A stretch of DNA of 25,454 nt, taken from positions 1 to 25,454 of the forward strand of contig CALADH010000049.1 in the NCBI GenBank assembly GCA_937890745.1, written 5' to 3'. Shown here one piece after another: positions 6,675-14,671 of this stretch (within the stretch, counting starts at the first letter, position 1; each line of letters starts with the position of its first letter). The notes under the pieces are model-generated. The model worked only from the letters and a program-made list of their open reading frames with translations. It searched no databases and was not told the origin of the DNA. Both the position numbers and the translations under genes were made by a program. Origin of the DNA: Scybalocola_A sp900557175 (lineage in GTDB: Bacteria; Bacillota; Clostridia; Lachnospirales; Lachnospiraceae).

Positions 6675-7445
6675 TTAATTAAGCCGCTGTCTGACAATCT
6701 CATAGGCAAGTACTCCGGCAGCAACCGAAGCATTTAAAGAATCAATATCGCCAAACATCGGAATAGACGCTGTAAAATCACATTTTTCACGGACAAGGCG
6801 GCTGACACCTTCGCCCTCATTTCCAATGACAAGACCGATCGCGCCTTTAAGATTTAAGCGATACATCTGCTCGCCGTTCATATCGGCGCACACAAACCAC
6901 AGCCCCTCTTTCTTCAGCTCATCCATCGTTTTTGAAAGATTTGTCACCTTTGCCACCGGCGTATAGTTTAAGGCGCCGGCGCTTGTTCTTGCAACAGTCG
7001 GCGTAAGGCCTACAGCCCTGTTTTTGGGGATAATCACACCGTGGGCGCCCGCAAGATTTGCTGTACGGATAATCGCGCCGAGATTATGCGGATCTGAAAT
7101 GCCGTCCAAAAGAAAAATAAACGGCGGTTCTCCTTTTTTTCTTGCGTTTTCTAAAATATCTTCAACCTCCGCATATTTGTAAGCGGCACATACGGCGATG
7201 ACGCCCTGATGATGACCTGTTTCCGAAAGGGAATCAAGCCGCTCCTTTGCCACAAAATAAATCTTGGATGACTGTTTTTTTGCTTCTCTTAAAATTGTTT
7301 TTACAGGCCCGTCCTGACATCCGTCAAGCACATAAAGCTTATCGACCGTGCGCCCTGCACGAAAGGCTTCGATGACAGGATTACGTCCCTCGATGCGGCA
7401 TTCCTCACAGTAAAGTCCTGCGCCCTCATTCATCTGTTCACTCAT
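6675..7445 (-). CDS. rlmB: 23S rRNA (guanosine-2'-O-)-methyltransferase RlmB
   Basis: A 256-residue SPOUT-class RNA methyltransferase of the TrmH/RlmB family. An N-terminal substrate-binding domain (GRNPVIEAFRAGRTVDKLYV) is followed by the three SPOUT motifs: DPHNLGAIIRTA (118-129), IGNEGEG (207-213) and SLNASVAAGV (236-245). These form the knotted SAM site; R127 and N121 are typical conserved residues. RlmB methylates a guanosine in the peptidyl-transferase region of 23S rRNA (G2251 in E. coli). A longer frame opens at a TTG at 7451, but AGGAG eight bases before the ATG at 7445 favours this start. An extra CEEC at residues 13-16 is unusual. It follows mrnC with a two-base gap. Confidence 0.92.
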   Translation of the reverse strand: MSEQMNEGAGLYCEECRIEGRNPVIEAFRAGRTVDKLYVLDGCQDGPVKTILREAKKQSSKIYFVAKERLDSLSETGHHQGVIAVCAAYKYAEVEDILENARKKGEPPFIFLLDGISDPHNLGAIIRTANLAGAHGVIIPKNRAVGLTPTVARTSAGALNYTPVAKVTNLSKTMDELKKEGLWFVCADMNGEQMYRLNLKGAIGLVIGNEGEGVSRLVREKCDFTASIPMFGDIDSLNASVAAGVLAYEIVRQRLN

Positions 7446-7447
7446 AA

Positions 7448-7885
7448 TCAATTCTCCTTATTTTCAAGTCCCGCTTTGACAAGCGTCACGATTCTGTCAT
7501 ATCTGTCTGACAAATATAAATATCCGACAAGCGCCTCAAAGCCTGTGGCAATCCGGTAATCAATCATTGACGCATTCTTCGCTGAAGTATAGGATTTTGC
7601 GTTTCTGCCCCGCTTAAAAATATGCGTTTCTTCCTCTGTAAGCATCGGCTCAATGACCGCCATCATCGCCGCCTGCGCGGGCGCCTTAACTAAAGACGCC
7701 GAGCGCTTGTGCAGCTTGTTGACCGGCGCATTGCCCCGCTCAACAATAATTGTTCTTATAATCATTTCATAAACTGCATCGCCGATATAGGCGAGTGTCA
7801 GCGGCGAATATGCCCTGACATCCTGCTTTTGTATACCGAAAGCCTCTGTCAGATAAGACACCGGGGCTTCTATGCTCTTTTCCAT
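7448..7885 (-). CDS. mrnC: Mini-ribonuclease 3 (MrnC)
   Basis: A 145-residue RNase III-like nuclease without a double-stranded RNA-binding domain. It shows the active-site motif LAYIGDAVYE (31-40) with D36 and E40, then HKRSASLVKAPAQA and the second acidic cluster near GFEALVGYLYL. Mini-III dimers trim the ends of 23S rRNA precursor. It overlaps the 3' end of cysS by 16 bases and adjoins rlmB, another 23S rRNA enzyme; this order is conserved in Firmicutes. The ribosome binding site GAGAGGG lies within the end of cysS. Confidence 0.92.
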   Translation of the reverse strand: MEKSIEAPVSYLTEAFGIQKQDVRAYSPLTLAYIGDAVYEMIIRTIIVERGNAPVNKLHKRSASLVKAPAQAAMMAVIEPMLTEEETHIFKRGRNAKSYTSAKNASMIDYRIATGFEALVGYLYLSDRYDRIVTLVKAGLENKEN

Positions 7886-9270
7886 TTGACGCCCTCTCTC
7901 GTATCTTCAAGAATAATACCTTTTTCTAAAAGCTCATTTCTGATAGCATCGGCGCGGGCGAAATCTCTCGCTTTTCTTGCAGCCTGACGTTCATTAATTA
8001 AAGCTTCGATATCGGAATCAAGCAGTTCTTCTTTCTTCTCTGTAATAATACCGAGAACATCGCAAAGTCTGTCAATGATTTCAATAAAACGGAAAATCAC
8101 ATCTGTACTGCTGCTTTCTGTCACATTGACATTTGAAAGCTTCACCATTTCAAAGATAGCAGAAATGGCATCGGCTGTATTAAAATCATCTTCCATTGCC
8201 TTTTCAAACTTTTCTGTCAGCGCATCAAGCTGGGCAAGCACAGCCTTTTCTTCTTCATTTGCCGGTCTGTCCGCACCCTTTAATGATTTGAGACGGTCAA
8301 CGGCTGTGAGAATACGCTCGAGACCGTTTTTAGATGCTGCCATAAGCTCTGCACTGAAATTTAACGGACTTCTGTAGTGGGCGCTGAGCATAAAGAAACG
8401 AAGTACCTGCAAATCATATTTTTCAGCAATTTCTCTGACTGTAAAAAAGTTTCCGAGAGATTTTGACATCTTTACATTGTTAATATTTAAGAAGCCATTA
8501 TGCATCCAGTAGTTGGAAAACGCCTTGCCGTTGCATGCCTCTGACTGGGCAATTTCATTTTCATGGTGCGGGAAAATCAAATCTTCTCCGCCTGCGTGAA
8601 TATCAATCTGATCGCCCAGATATTTTTTTGACATGACAGAGCATTCAATATGCCAGCCCGGACGTCCCTCGCCCCATGGTGACGGCCATGCCGGTTCGCC
8701 TTCCTTCTTCGGCTTCCAAAGTACAAAATCAAGGGCATCCTGCTTGCCGTCCTCACCAGTCACCTTAATTTCTCTGTGACCGGCCTCAAGGTCGTCAATA
8801 TTTTTCTTTGACAGCTTTCCGTATTCCGCAAAGCTTCTTGTTTTAAAATAAACTGTACCGTTTGCCGCATAAGCGTGGCCTTTTTCAATGAGCGTCTGAA
8901 TCATATCGATCATGCCGTCGATTTCTTCCGTGGCCTTTGGATGATGTGTCGCCTCTTTCACATTCATACCTGCCATATCTGCTTTTGCTTCTTTAATATA
9001 GCGTTCAGAAATTTCTTTGGCTGTTGTGCCTTCCTCAATCGCTTTTTTAATAATTTTGTCATCCACATCCGTAAAGTTGGACACATAATTGACATCATAG
9101 CCTTTGTATTCAAAATACCGGCGTACTGTATCAAAAACAATCATCGGACGGGCATTTCCGATATGAATGTAGTTATAAACGGTCGGTCCGCACACATACA
9201 TTCTCACCTTATTTTCTTCAATCGGTTTAAAATCTTCTTTTTTTCTTGTCAGAGTATTGTAAATCTTCAC
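7870..9270 (-). CDS. cysS: Cysteinyl-tRNA synthetase
   Basis: A 466-residue class I aminoacyl-tRNA synthetase that charges tRNA-Cys in the cytoplasm. The signatures are HIGN (36-39) and KMSKS (267-271). The zinc ligands that recognise cysteine are C27, C210, H235 and E239 (FPHHENE). The length is standard. The GTG start at 9270 directly follows the cysE stop, with GGAGG eight bases before it inside the end of cysE, so the two are translated in tandem. Synthesis should be governed by the cysteine T-box upstream of cysE, which reads the charging state this enzyme creates. Confidence 0.96.
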   Translation of the reverse strand: MKIYNTLTRKKEDFKPIEENKVRMYVCGPTVYNYIHIGNARPMIVFDTVRRYFEYKGYDVNYVSNFTDVDDKIIKKAIEEGTTAKEISERYIKEAKADMAGMNVKEATHHPKATEEIDGMIDMIQTLIEKGHAYAANGTVYFKTRSFAEYGKLSKKNIDDLEAGHREIKVTGEDGKQDALDFVLWKPKKEGEPAWPSPWGEGRPGWHIECSVMSKKYLGDQIDIHAGGEDLIFPHHENEIAQSEACNGKAFSNYWMHNGFLNINNVKMSKSLGNFFTVREIAEKYDLQVLRFFMLSAHYRSPLNFSAELMAASKNGLERILTAVDRLKSLKGADRPANEEEKAVLAQLDALTEKFEKAMEDDFNTADAISAIFEMVKLSNVNVTESSSTDVIFRFIEIIDRLCDVLGIITEKKEELLDSDIEALINERQAARKARDFARADAIRNELLEKGIILEDTREGVKWKRA

Positions 9271-10005
9271 TTAATTTTCCTCCTTTTTATTTTCAGCTTC
9301 ATCAAATCTTCTGCAAATCATCAGCTCATCATGACCGCAAAGGCTTTTTTTATCCTGCATACAACTGCACACTTTGCGAAGCTGAAGCCTTAATTCTTTA
9401 TTTTCCTTATAAAGCTCTAAAATATCATTAAGCACAGGATCCGGCAAATGCACCTGATCGAGTTCAAGCTGCGGCACTTTTTTATCGCCCCGCTTTACAA
9501 CGCGCCCCGGCACGCCGACAACTGTCGAGTTTGGCGGCACCTCTGATAAAACGACGCTGCCCGCACCGATTTTGGAGTTTTCCCCAATCGTAAATGAACC
9601 GAGTATCTTTGCCCCGGCACTGATCATGACATTATCGCCGATCGTCGGATGGCGTTTTCCGGTTTCCTTTCCAGTACCACCGAGTGTTACGCCCTGATAG
9701 AGCGTCACATTGTCACCAACAATAGCCGTCTCACCAATCACAACACCGTGACCGTGATCGATAAAAAAGCCCCGTCCGATCGTTGCGCCCGGATGTATCT
9801 CAATACCTGTTTTTCTTGCGCTTCTCTGTGAAATCCACCGGGCAAGAAAATAGTGCTTTTTAAGATACAGCTTATGCGCCATCCGGTATTTAAGAATTGC
9901 CTTAAAGCTCGGATATAAAAATACTTCCATATTTGATTTGATTGCAGGATCTCTCTCTCGTATAAGTGCAATTTCTTCTTTGACATATTGAATAAAATGC
10001 CTCAC
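9271..10005 (-). CDS. cysE: Serine O-acetyltransferase
   Basis: A 244-residue enzyme that makes O-acetylserine from serine and acetyl-CoA, the committed step of cysteine synthesis. A helical N-terminal domain precedes left-handed beta-helix hexapeptide repeats (about 66-170). The active-site segment is FIDHGHGVVIGETA, where H84 matches the catalytic histidine of the family. A conserved EIHP lies at 69-72. The upstream TTG of the longest frame falls in the terminator U-tract. AGGAGG six bases before the GTG at 10005 marks the real start. The C-terminal 70 residues are charged and end with a cysteine-containing segment. The T-box directly upstream couples it to uncharged tRNA-Cys. Confidence 0.94.
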   Translation of the reverse strand: MRHFIQYVKEEIALIRERDPAIKSNMEVFLYPSFKAILKYRMAHKLYLKKHYFLARWISQRSARKTGIEIHPGATIGRGFFIDHGHGVVIGETAIVGDNVTLYQGVTLGGTGKETGKRHPTIGDNVMISAGAKILGSFTIGENSKIGAGSVVLSEVPPNSTVVGVPGRVVKRGDKKVPQLELDQVHLPDPVLNDILELYKENKELRLQLRKVCSCMQDKKSLCGHDELMICRRFDEAENKKEEN

Positions 10006-10023
10006 GATATCCCTCCTATACAA

Positions 10024-10288
10024 CAAAAACGCCTCTATAGGTATCTATAGAGGCGAATAAACGCGGTTCCACTCTAATTGAAAGCAGCCTATGCCGCTTC
10101 ATCTTTGTGTCTGAATGACTGTGTTTAACGCACACAACGTGCCGCCATACTATGATTTCCTGCGGCCGGCTCACGGATGCACTTCGTCCTTAAAGCTCAT
10201 AAGACTCGCTTTCAGCCGATGACGAATCCTCTCTGCTATGTCTTTAGGGCTTACTCTTTCCGGTCAAAGCCTTTAAAAATATCACTTA
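10024..10288 (-). promoter_or_regulatory. Cysteine T-box riboswitch leader
   Basis: The leader carries the canonical T-box AGAGTGGAACCGCG (minus strand, 10075 to 10062), followed by a strong terminator. In the stem I region, AGAGAGG and a 3' segment with TGC in GAAGTGCATCC (10181-10179) fit a UGC cysteine specifier. The T-box bulge UGGA would pair with the 3' UCCA end of tRNA-Cys, whose discriminator base is U, in agreement with the specifier. Uncharged tRNA-Cys should stabilise the antiterminator and turn on cysE-cysS and the genes behind them. The specifier is assigned by eye from position. Confidence 0.93.
10025..10055 (-). terminator. T-box intrinsic terminator
   Basis: CGCCTCTATAG (10030-10040) and CTATAGAGGCG (10045-10055) form an 11-bp stem with a four-base loop. 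On the minus strand it is followed by five U residues (10029-10025). It lies 13 bases after the T-box sequence and 20 bases before the cysE start. Confidence 0.92.
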
Positions 10289-10294
10289 CTAACT

Positions 10295-10323
10295 AGGATA
10301 TGGGAAAAGCCTGTTTTTGTCAA
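10295..10323 (-). promoter_or_regulatory. Promoter of the cysE operon
   Basis: On the minus strand, TTGACA (10323-10318), a 17-base spacer and TATCCT (10300-10295). Transcription would begin near 10288, just ahead of T-box stem I. Confidence 0.85.
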
Positions 10324-10335
10324 CCGGTTTTTTGT

Positions 10336-10362
10336 AAAATATTTGTAAGCTTCAAATATTTT
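10336..10362 (-). terminator. AT-rich hairpin after ispF
   Basis: AAAATATTTG (10336-10345) and CAAATATTTT (10353-10362) pair perfectly over 10 bp between the ispF stop and the cysE promoter. The stem is almost all A-T and has no long U-tract after it, so it may be only a weak terminator. Confidence 0.35.
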
Positions 10363-10393
10363 TGGAAAAGGCGCCGGCAGACTGTCAATATTT

Positions 10394-10861
10394 CTACAAA
10401 AGCAGACAAATTGCCTGTGAAGAAATACCTTCGCCGCTTCCCGTAAAGCCAAGTCCCTCCTCGGTCGTCGCTTTAATATTGATATTCTCCTTTGGCACGC
10501 CGAGCGCTGCTGCCACATTTTCGCGCATTGCCTCAATGTGAGGCGCCATCTTCGGCCGCTGGGCGATGATTGTGGCATCAATATTGCCGACGGTATAGCC
10601 GTGTGATTTAATGAGCGCCGCCGTGTGCTCTAAAAGCTTCATGCTCGAAATACCTCTATAGGCCTCGTCTGTATCCGGAAAATGTTTTCCGATATCGCCA
10701 AGTGCCGCCGCCCCAAGCATAGCGTCCATAATTGCATGTAAAAGCACATCGGCATCTGAATGGCCTAAAAGTCCTTTCTCATATGGAATATCGACGCCGC
10801 CGAGAATCAGGCGGCGGTTTTTCGTAAGCTTGTGTACATCGTAACCTAAACCAACTCGCAT
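10394..10861 (-). CDS. ispF: 2-C-methyl-D-erythritol 2,4-cyclodiphosphate synthase
   Basis: A 155-residue enzyme of the MEP isoprenoid pathway that closes CDP-ME 2-phosphate to the cyclic diphosphate. The signature RVGLGYDVHKL opens the protein. The zinc ligands D8, H10 and H42 are present, with LGHSDADVLLHAIMDAMLGA (32-51). The C-terminal GFTGSGEGISSQA is the usual cytidine-site region. The start has a GGGGGAG ribosome binding site. It is the last gene of the run starting at the HAD gene, 13 bases after the AAA+ gene, an unusual partnership. The isoprenoid link with the polyprenyl-phosphate translocase downstream may be coincidence. Confidence 0.96.
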   Translation of the reverse strand: MRVGLGYDVHKLTKNRRLILGGVDIPYEKGLLGHSDADVLLHAIMDAMLGAAALGDIGKHFPDTDEAYRGISSMKLLEHTAALIKSHGYTVGNIDATIIAQRPKMAPHIEAMRENVAAALGVPKENINIKATTEEGLGFTGSGEGISSQAICLLL

Positions 10862-10874
10862 TTGTCTCTCCCCC

Positions 10875-12401
10875 TTAAATCAGCCATGCCGCCGGCATTG
10901 CATCGATTTCGTCAAGAATCTTTTTGCGGTTTTCACCGAATAAAAGTGTTTTATTATATTTATAATAGTCCTCACTGCCATTGATACCGATATATCGGAG
11001 TGCATACGCGTCCATATTCAGCTCAGTCATAAAAATGACCATTTCCTGACTTTCTCCAAAGACAGCTTCAAGAAAAGCAAATACATGATGAAGTGTGTCT
11101 GCTGTCTCATTCATGACTGACTTTCTAAGCGCCACCTCAGCCTGAAATGCATTTTTTACAAAGCTAAAAACGTCCTCGCCGCTGTGAAGATTTTCAAGAC
11201 GGCACTGCTTTTGGAAAGCTTCCAGCTTCTTAACTGCACGTCCGGCAGCATAAAACTGCCAGCTGTCAATAAGTCCGGCATCCTTATCATGTAGCAGCTT
11301 GCTGCCTGTCCGGCTGATCAGGGAAGAAAAGACATCAAAGCCGTCTTCATTGCTGTTTTCGGCAAGTTCTGCCTTCAATATTTTCAGTGTTTCAAAAAGC
11401 TTCTGCGTATAATCCTCCTGCCGGCAGGCTGTTATAAATGCCTCATTTAACCGGCTTGTCAAAAGGCCGATCATTGTCACCTTTTCATCAAAGGAAGCTT
11501 CTTTTAAACGTGCGGCCGCCGCCTCATCCCACCGTCCTGCGACGATTTCTGCCACATCGTATGTTGTTTCATATTTTTTATATAAATCATAATATCCCGC
11601 AAAATCCTTTGCAATCACCGGATGCTGCAGATACTGAACAATTAAATCTTCGTCAACCGTCGTATTTAATGTTTCACATGCTTTAATCATATCTGACAAA
11701 TCTTCCCAGCCTCTTGCTGTCACGAAACGTTTTCCGTCCACCGTCGTCTCAATACGGTAGAAGTTTTCTTTCTTTATTTCAAGATAAGTCATAATGGCGC
11801 CGTGGATGTTTTTGCTGTAACCGTAAGACTTCCACACATCAAAATCCTCAGTCACATCAATCTTTTTCACACGGTCAAGCGTCACAATGTCAAAATCGCG
11901 GACGGATTTGTTATACTGCGGCGGATTGCCTGCGGCAACAATGATCCAGCCTGACGGTATTTTGTGATTTCCAAACGACTTTCCCTGAAGAAACTGAAGC
12001 ATCATCGGCGCCAGTGTCTCAGAAACACAGTTAATTTCATCAATAAATAAAATACCCTCTTTAATACCTGTTGTCTCAATTTTATCATAAACAGATGCGA
12101 CAATCTCACTCATTGTATATTCGGTCATGGCATAATCTTTGCCACCGAAATTTTTGTGAACGATATAAGGCAGACCGATAGCACTCTGTCTTGTATGATG
12201 TGTAATTGTATAAGCCACAAGACCGATGCCGCACTCTCTTGCCACCTGCTCCATAATTGCAGTTTTTCCGATTCCCGGCGGTCCCATTAAAAGAATGGGG
12301 CGCTGACGGATGGCAGGAATCTTGTACTCTCCCATATCATCTTTTAATAAATAAGCCGTTATTGTATTTTTAATTGTATCCTTAGCCTGTTGGATATTCA
12401 T
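10875..12401 (-). CDS. MoxR-like AAA+ ATPase
   Basis: A 508-residue AAA+ ATPase. Walker A is GPPGIGKT (40-47), Walker B ILFIDE (117-122) and sensor 1 sits in VAAGNP (155-160). Arginines in VRDFDIVTLDRVKK are candidate fingers. The last 250 residues are helical with no domain I recognise. The start has GGAGG eight bases upstream and directly follows the VWA gene stop with no gap. MoxR-type ATPases work with VWA partners as chaperones that mature or remodel target proteins or insert metals. RavA-ViaA is the best-known pair. The target here is unknown; the adjoining LRR protein is a candidate adaptor. Confidence 0.85.
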   Translation of the reverse strand: MNIQQAKDTIKNTITAYLLKDDMGEYKIPAIRQRPILLMGPPGIGKTAIMEQVARECGIGLVAYTITHHTRQSAIGLPYIVHKNFGGKDYAMTEYTMSEIVASVYDKIETTGIKEGILFIDEINCVSETLAPMMLQFLQGKSFGNHKIPSGWIIVAAGNPPQYNKSVRDFDIVTLDRVKKIDVTEDFDVWKSYGYSKNIHGAIMTYLEIKKENFYRIETTVDGKRFVTARGWEDLSDMIKACETLNTTVDEDLIVQYLQHPVIAKDFAGYYDLYKKYETTYDVAEIVAGRWDEAAAARLKEASFDEKVTMIGLLTSRLNEAFITACRQEDYTQKLFETLKILKAELAENSNEDGFDVFSSLISRTGSKLLHDKDAGLIDSWQFYAAGRAVKKLEAFQKQCRLENLHSGEDVFSFVKNAFQAEVALRKSVMNETADTLHHVFAFLEAVFGESQEMVIFMTELNMDAYALRYIGINGSEDYYKYNKTLLFGENRKKILDEIDAMPAAWLI

Positions 12402-13712
12402 CTAAAATTCCTCCAAATCTATAACAACTTTGATTGCCCACGGCGGCAGTTTTGCTTCTGCGGCGGCATCTTCAGTCATGACAAAAGCCGCCTCGTAAGC
12501 CGGGGGCGCCGCCGGAAATTGACCGCAGCCATCGGTCAGATAAATCATGCCCTTAAGATTGTTTAGCTCACCCGATGTTATCATGTTGTCAATATAGGCA
12601 AAAGCCGGACGAAAGTCCGTACCGCCGCCGCCCCGGATGATTACGTCTGCCATATAGTTTTCCAACATTTCCGGCGATGTGATTTTGACATCAGAAATCA
12701 CGGAAATATCACATTGTAATATATGAATGTTGACTTTTTTAAAGAAGCTTTCGCTGTCCTTTAAAATACTGTAGGCTTCTTCAAGAAATTTAAGGACGGC
12801 TTCCTTCGGACATGATTCAGATGTGTCAATAACAATGACAAATTCTTCTGTTTTTTTAACTTCCTTATATTCAAGCGGCTCAATCAGCGGCATATTTTCA
12901 TAGCGCGACAGACCATACGTATAAAAAATGTAATCAAAGGCGTCATCATCCGTTTTGATTTCTTCCCGCATGACAGCAAATTTTCTTAAAAATTCTCTTA
13001 AATCTGTCTTTTCACGATGACTGACAGAAAGCTGATATAAAAGCTCTCCGGCCTCGTCGCCATACTGCTTCATGATTGTTTCCATGCCGGTCTGAACCTG
13101 ACGGCTGATTTTATCCCATGACTGGCTGTCCTCGTTACGCTGTTTTTCCTCCTGCTCATCATCTTCATCATCATTTTTGCTTTCCCAAAATTGATGATCG
13201 TCAACAATAAAAGCTTCTTTAAGCATATCGAACTGTTTCGGGGAAATCGGCGTATTCCATAAAACCCTGTAAATGCTTTCGGCATTGAGGACTCGGATTT
13301 CTTTTTTTAATTCTTTATAGACGGCCGCACGAAAATCCGGCGTCACGCCTGCCACCGCCTTTGAAGACATTCCGTCAATCAGTGAGGCGACTGCGATATC
13401 GCAGGATAACGACCAGTAGTCCTCATTCCGCCCGTTTCTGAAATAGGCGTGGCCGAACAGACCGTGAAGAATCATGTGCATATAAGCTCTGTTGACTAAA
13501 ATTTCATCATCTCGGAATAAGTCAATAAGATGTCTCGGATTATATAAGATTTTCATGCCGTCCACGCCGATTGTTTTTGTAGACAGGTTCATCTCATAAC
13601 CAAGCATACTTAAGGCAATGTCCATAAACCGCATCGATACATAAATTTCATTGCGTGAATGGGAAAGAATCGCCGCTCCCGCCTGTTCGAGCTGTTGTTT
13701 TACATTATTCAT
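12402..13712 (-). CDS. VWA-domain protein, DUF2201 metallopeptidase-like
   Basis: A 436-residue cytoplasmic protein with two parts. The N-terminal part resembles the DUF2201 putative metallopeptidase domain, but the zinc motif reads H79-M-I-L-H83 instead of HExxH, so the catalytic Glu is missing. An acidic linker (about 178-196) follows. The C-terminal VWA domain keeps a complete MIDAS: D296-T-S298-E-S300, T365 in GGGGTDF and D394 in LTDG. VWA partners of MoxR ATPases bind targets through the MIDAS metal. The spacing to its neighbours is 9 bases (LRR gene) and 0 bases (AAA+ gene), so co-production is very likely. Peptidase activity looks doubtful. Confidence 0.85.
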   Translation of the reverse strand: MNNVKQQLEQAGAAILSHSRNEIYVSMRFMDIALSMLGYEMNLSTKTIGVDGMKILYNPRHLIDLFRDDEILVNRAYMHMILHGLFGHAYFRNGRNEDYWSLSCDIAVASLIDGMSSKAVAGVTPDFRAAVYKELKKEIRVLNAESIYRVLWNTPISPKQFDMLKEAFIVDDHQFWESKNDDEDDEQEEKQRNEDSQSWDKISRQVQTGMETIMKQYGDEAGELLYQLSVSHREKTDLREFLRKFAVMREEIKTDDDAFDYIFYTYGLSRYENMPLIEPLEYKEVKKTEEFVIVIDTSESCPKEAVLKFLEEAYSILKDSESFFKKVNIHILQCDISVISDVKITSPEMLENYMADVIIRGGGGTDFRPAFAYIDNMITSGELNNLKGMIYLTDGCGQFPAAPPAYEAAFVMTEDAAAEAKLPPWAIKVVIDLEEF

Positions 13713-13721
13713 AACGTCCCC

Positions 13722-14660
13722 CTACAATTCAAAATAATCTTCATCCGGGGTGAAATGCTTCATTTTATAATCCATTAAAAAGCTGACAAATTCCGTCTCC
13801 TTTGCATCCCTTGCCAAGAGAATCCACCGGTCGGACGTTTCTTTATCCAAAAGAAAACCGGCACTTTTTTCAAGTGACTGCGTATCATGATGATTTAAAA
13901 ACCATTCAAAAACATTGTCCTTGTGCGCTTTTAAATAGTCGATATAAGTCTGCCGATGTTCGTTTAAAAGCATATAAGGATAAAGTACCCGCCCTAAGGC
14001 AATCCGCATCGCCGTTTTCGGCCAGTCTTCACGAACAGCCGCATTAAATACGCTGTCATATTTGTGATAATCAACACCGTTGTCGCTGATACATTCTCTG
14101 TAAACATTGCCGGAACCGTGGTATACCCAGTCAAACTGGCGCGCCTCCACCTGAATAATACAATCATATTCAAATTCAGTAAAAATAAGCTTCGTCAAAA
14201 GCTCCCCGGCCGCATTGTGCATATCAAGTTCAATTTCATTGGACGAATCGTCAATAAGGGCGCCGATAACAAGCTTCTGCCCCTCGTCGGCATAAATGTT
14301 GACAAGCTTTAATTCACTGCAGTTTTTAAAGGCGCCATAGCCCATTGTCTTAAGATACGAAAAAAGGTCGGTTTCTTTTAAAGCGTGGCAGTTGTAAAAC
14401 GCATAATCGCCGATACTTATAAGCGCCTTTGGCATTTTTACATATTCAAGACTCCGGCATTCCGCAAAAGCGTAAGCCGCAATGGTATTCACCGTATCCG
14501 GCAGCGTTATTTTCTTACACTGCTTTTGGCCGTAAAAAGCCCGCTCGCCGATGGCTGTCACCGGGCAGCCATCAAGCATTTCAGGCACAAATATGTATTC
14601 TTCTGTACTGGTACTTCCCGTAATGACAGCCCCGCCATTTTCAAAATGATATTCAAACAA
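13722..14660 (-). CDS. Cytoplasmic BspA-type leucine-rich repeat protein
   Basis: A 312-residue protein. Residues about 34-125 hold four LRR_5 (BspA-like) repeats of the form AIGERAFYGQKQCKKITLP, AAYAFAECRSLEYVKMP, IGDYAFYNCHALKETDLF and MGYGAFKNCSELKLVNI. The C-terminal half has no domain I recognise. Unlike most BspA-family proteins it has no signal peptide or cell-wall anchor, so it should act in the cytoplasm. The start is a TTG with AAGGAG seven bases upstream. It sits 9 bases ahead of the VWA gene and 11 bases after the DUF362 gene. Its place in the operon suggests a recognition subunit for the VWA-AAA+ machine; that is inference. Confidence 0.82.
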   Translation of the reverse strand: MFEYHFENGGAVITGSTSTEEYIFVPEMLDGCPVTAIGERAFYGQKQCKKITLPDTVNTIAAYAFAECRSLEYVKMPKALISIGDYAFYNCHALKETDLFSYLKTMGYGAFKNCSELKLVNIYADEGQKLVIGALIDDSSNEIELDMHNAAGELLTKLIFTEFEYDCIIQVEARQFDWVYHGSGNVYRECISDNGVDYHKYDSVFNAAVREDWPKTAMRIALGRVLYPYMLLNEHRQTYIDYLKAHKDNVFEWFLNHHDTQSLEKSAGFLLDKETSDRWILLARDAKETEFVSFLMDYKMKHFTPDEDYFEL

Positions 14661-14671
14661 CTTTTATCTCC

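Noticed and set aside
8875..9393. 172-codon plus-strand frame opposite cysS
   Set aside because: It is the antisense of a clearly identified cysS and cysE end, and its composition is that of a shadow frame.
10282..10581. 99-codon minus-strand frame covering the end of ispF and the cysE promoter
   Set aside because: It overlaps ispF in another frame and runs through the consensus cysE promoter.
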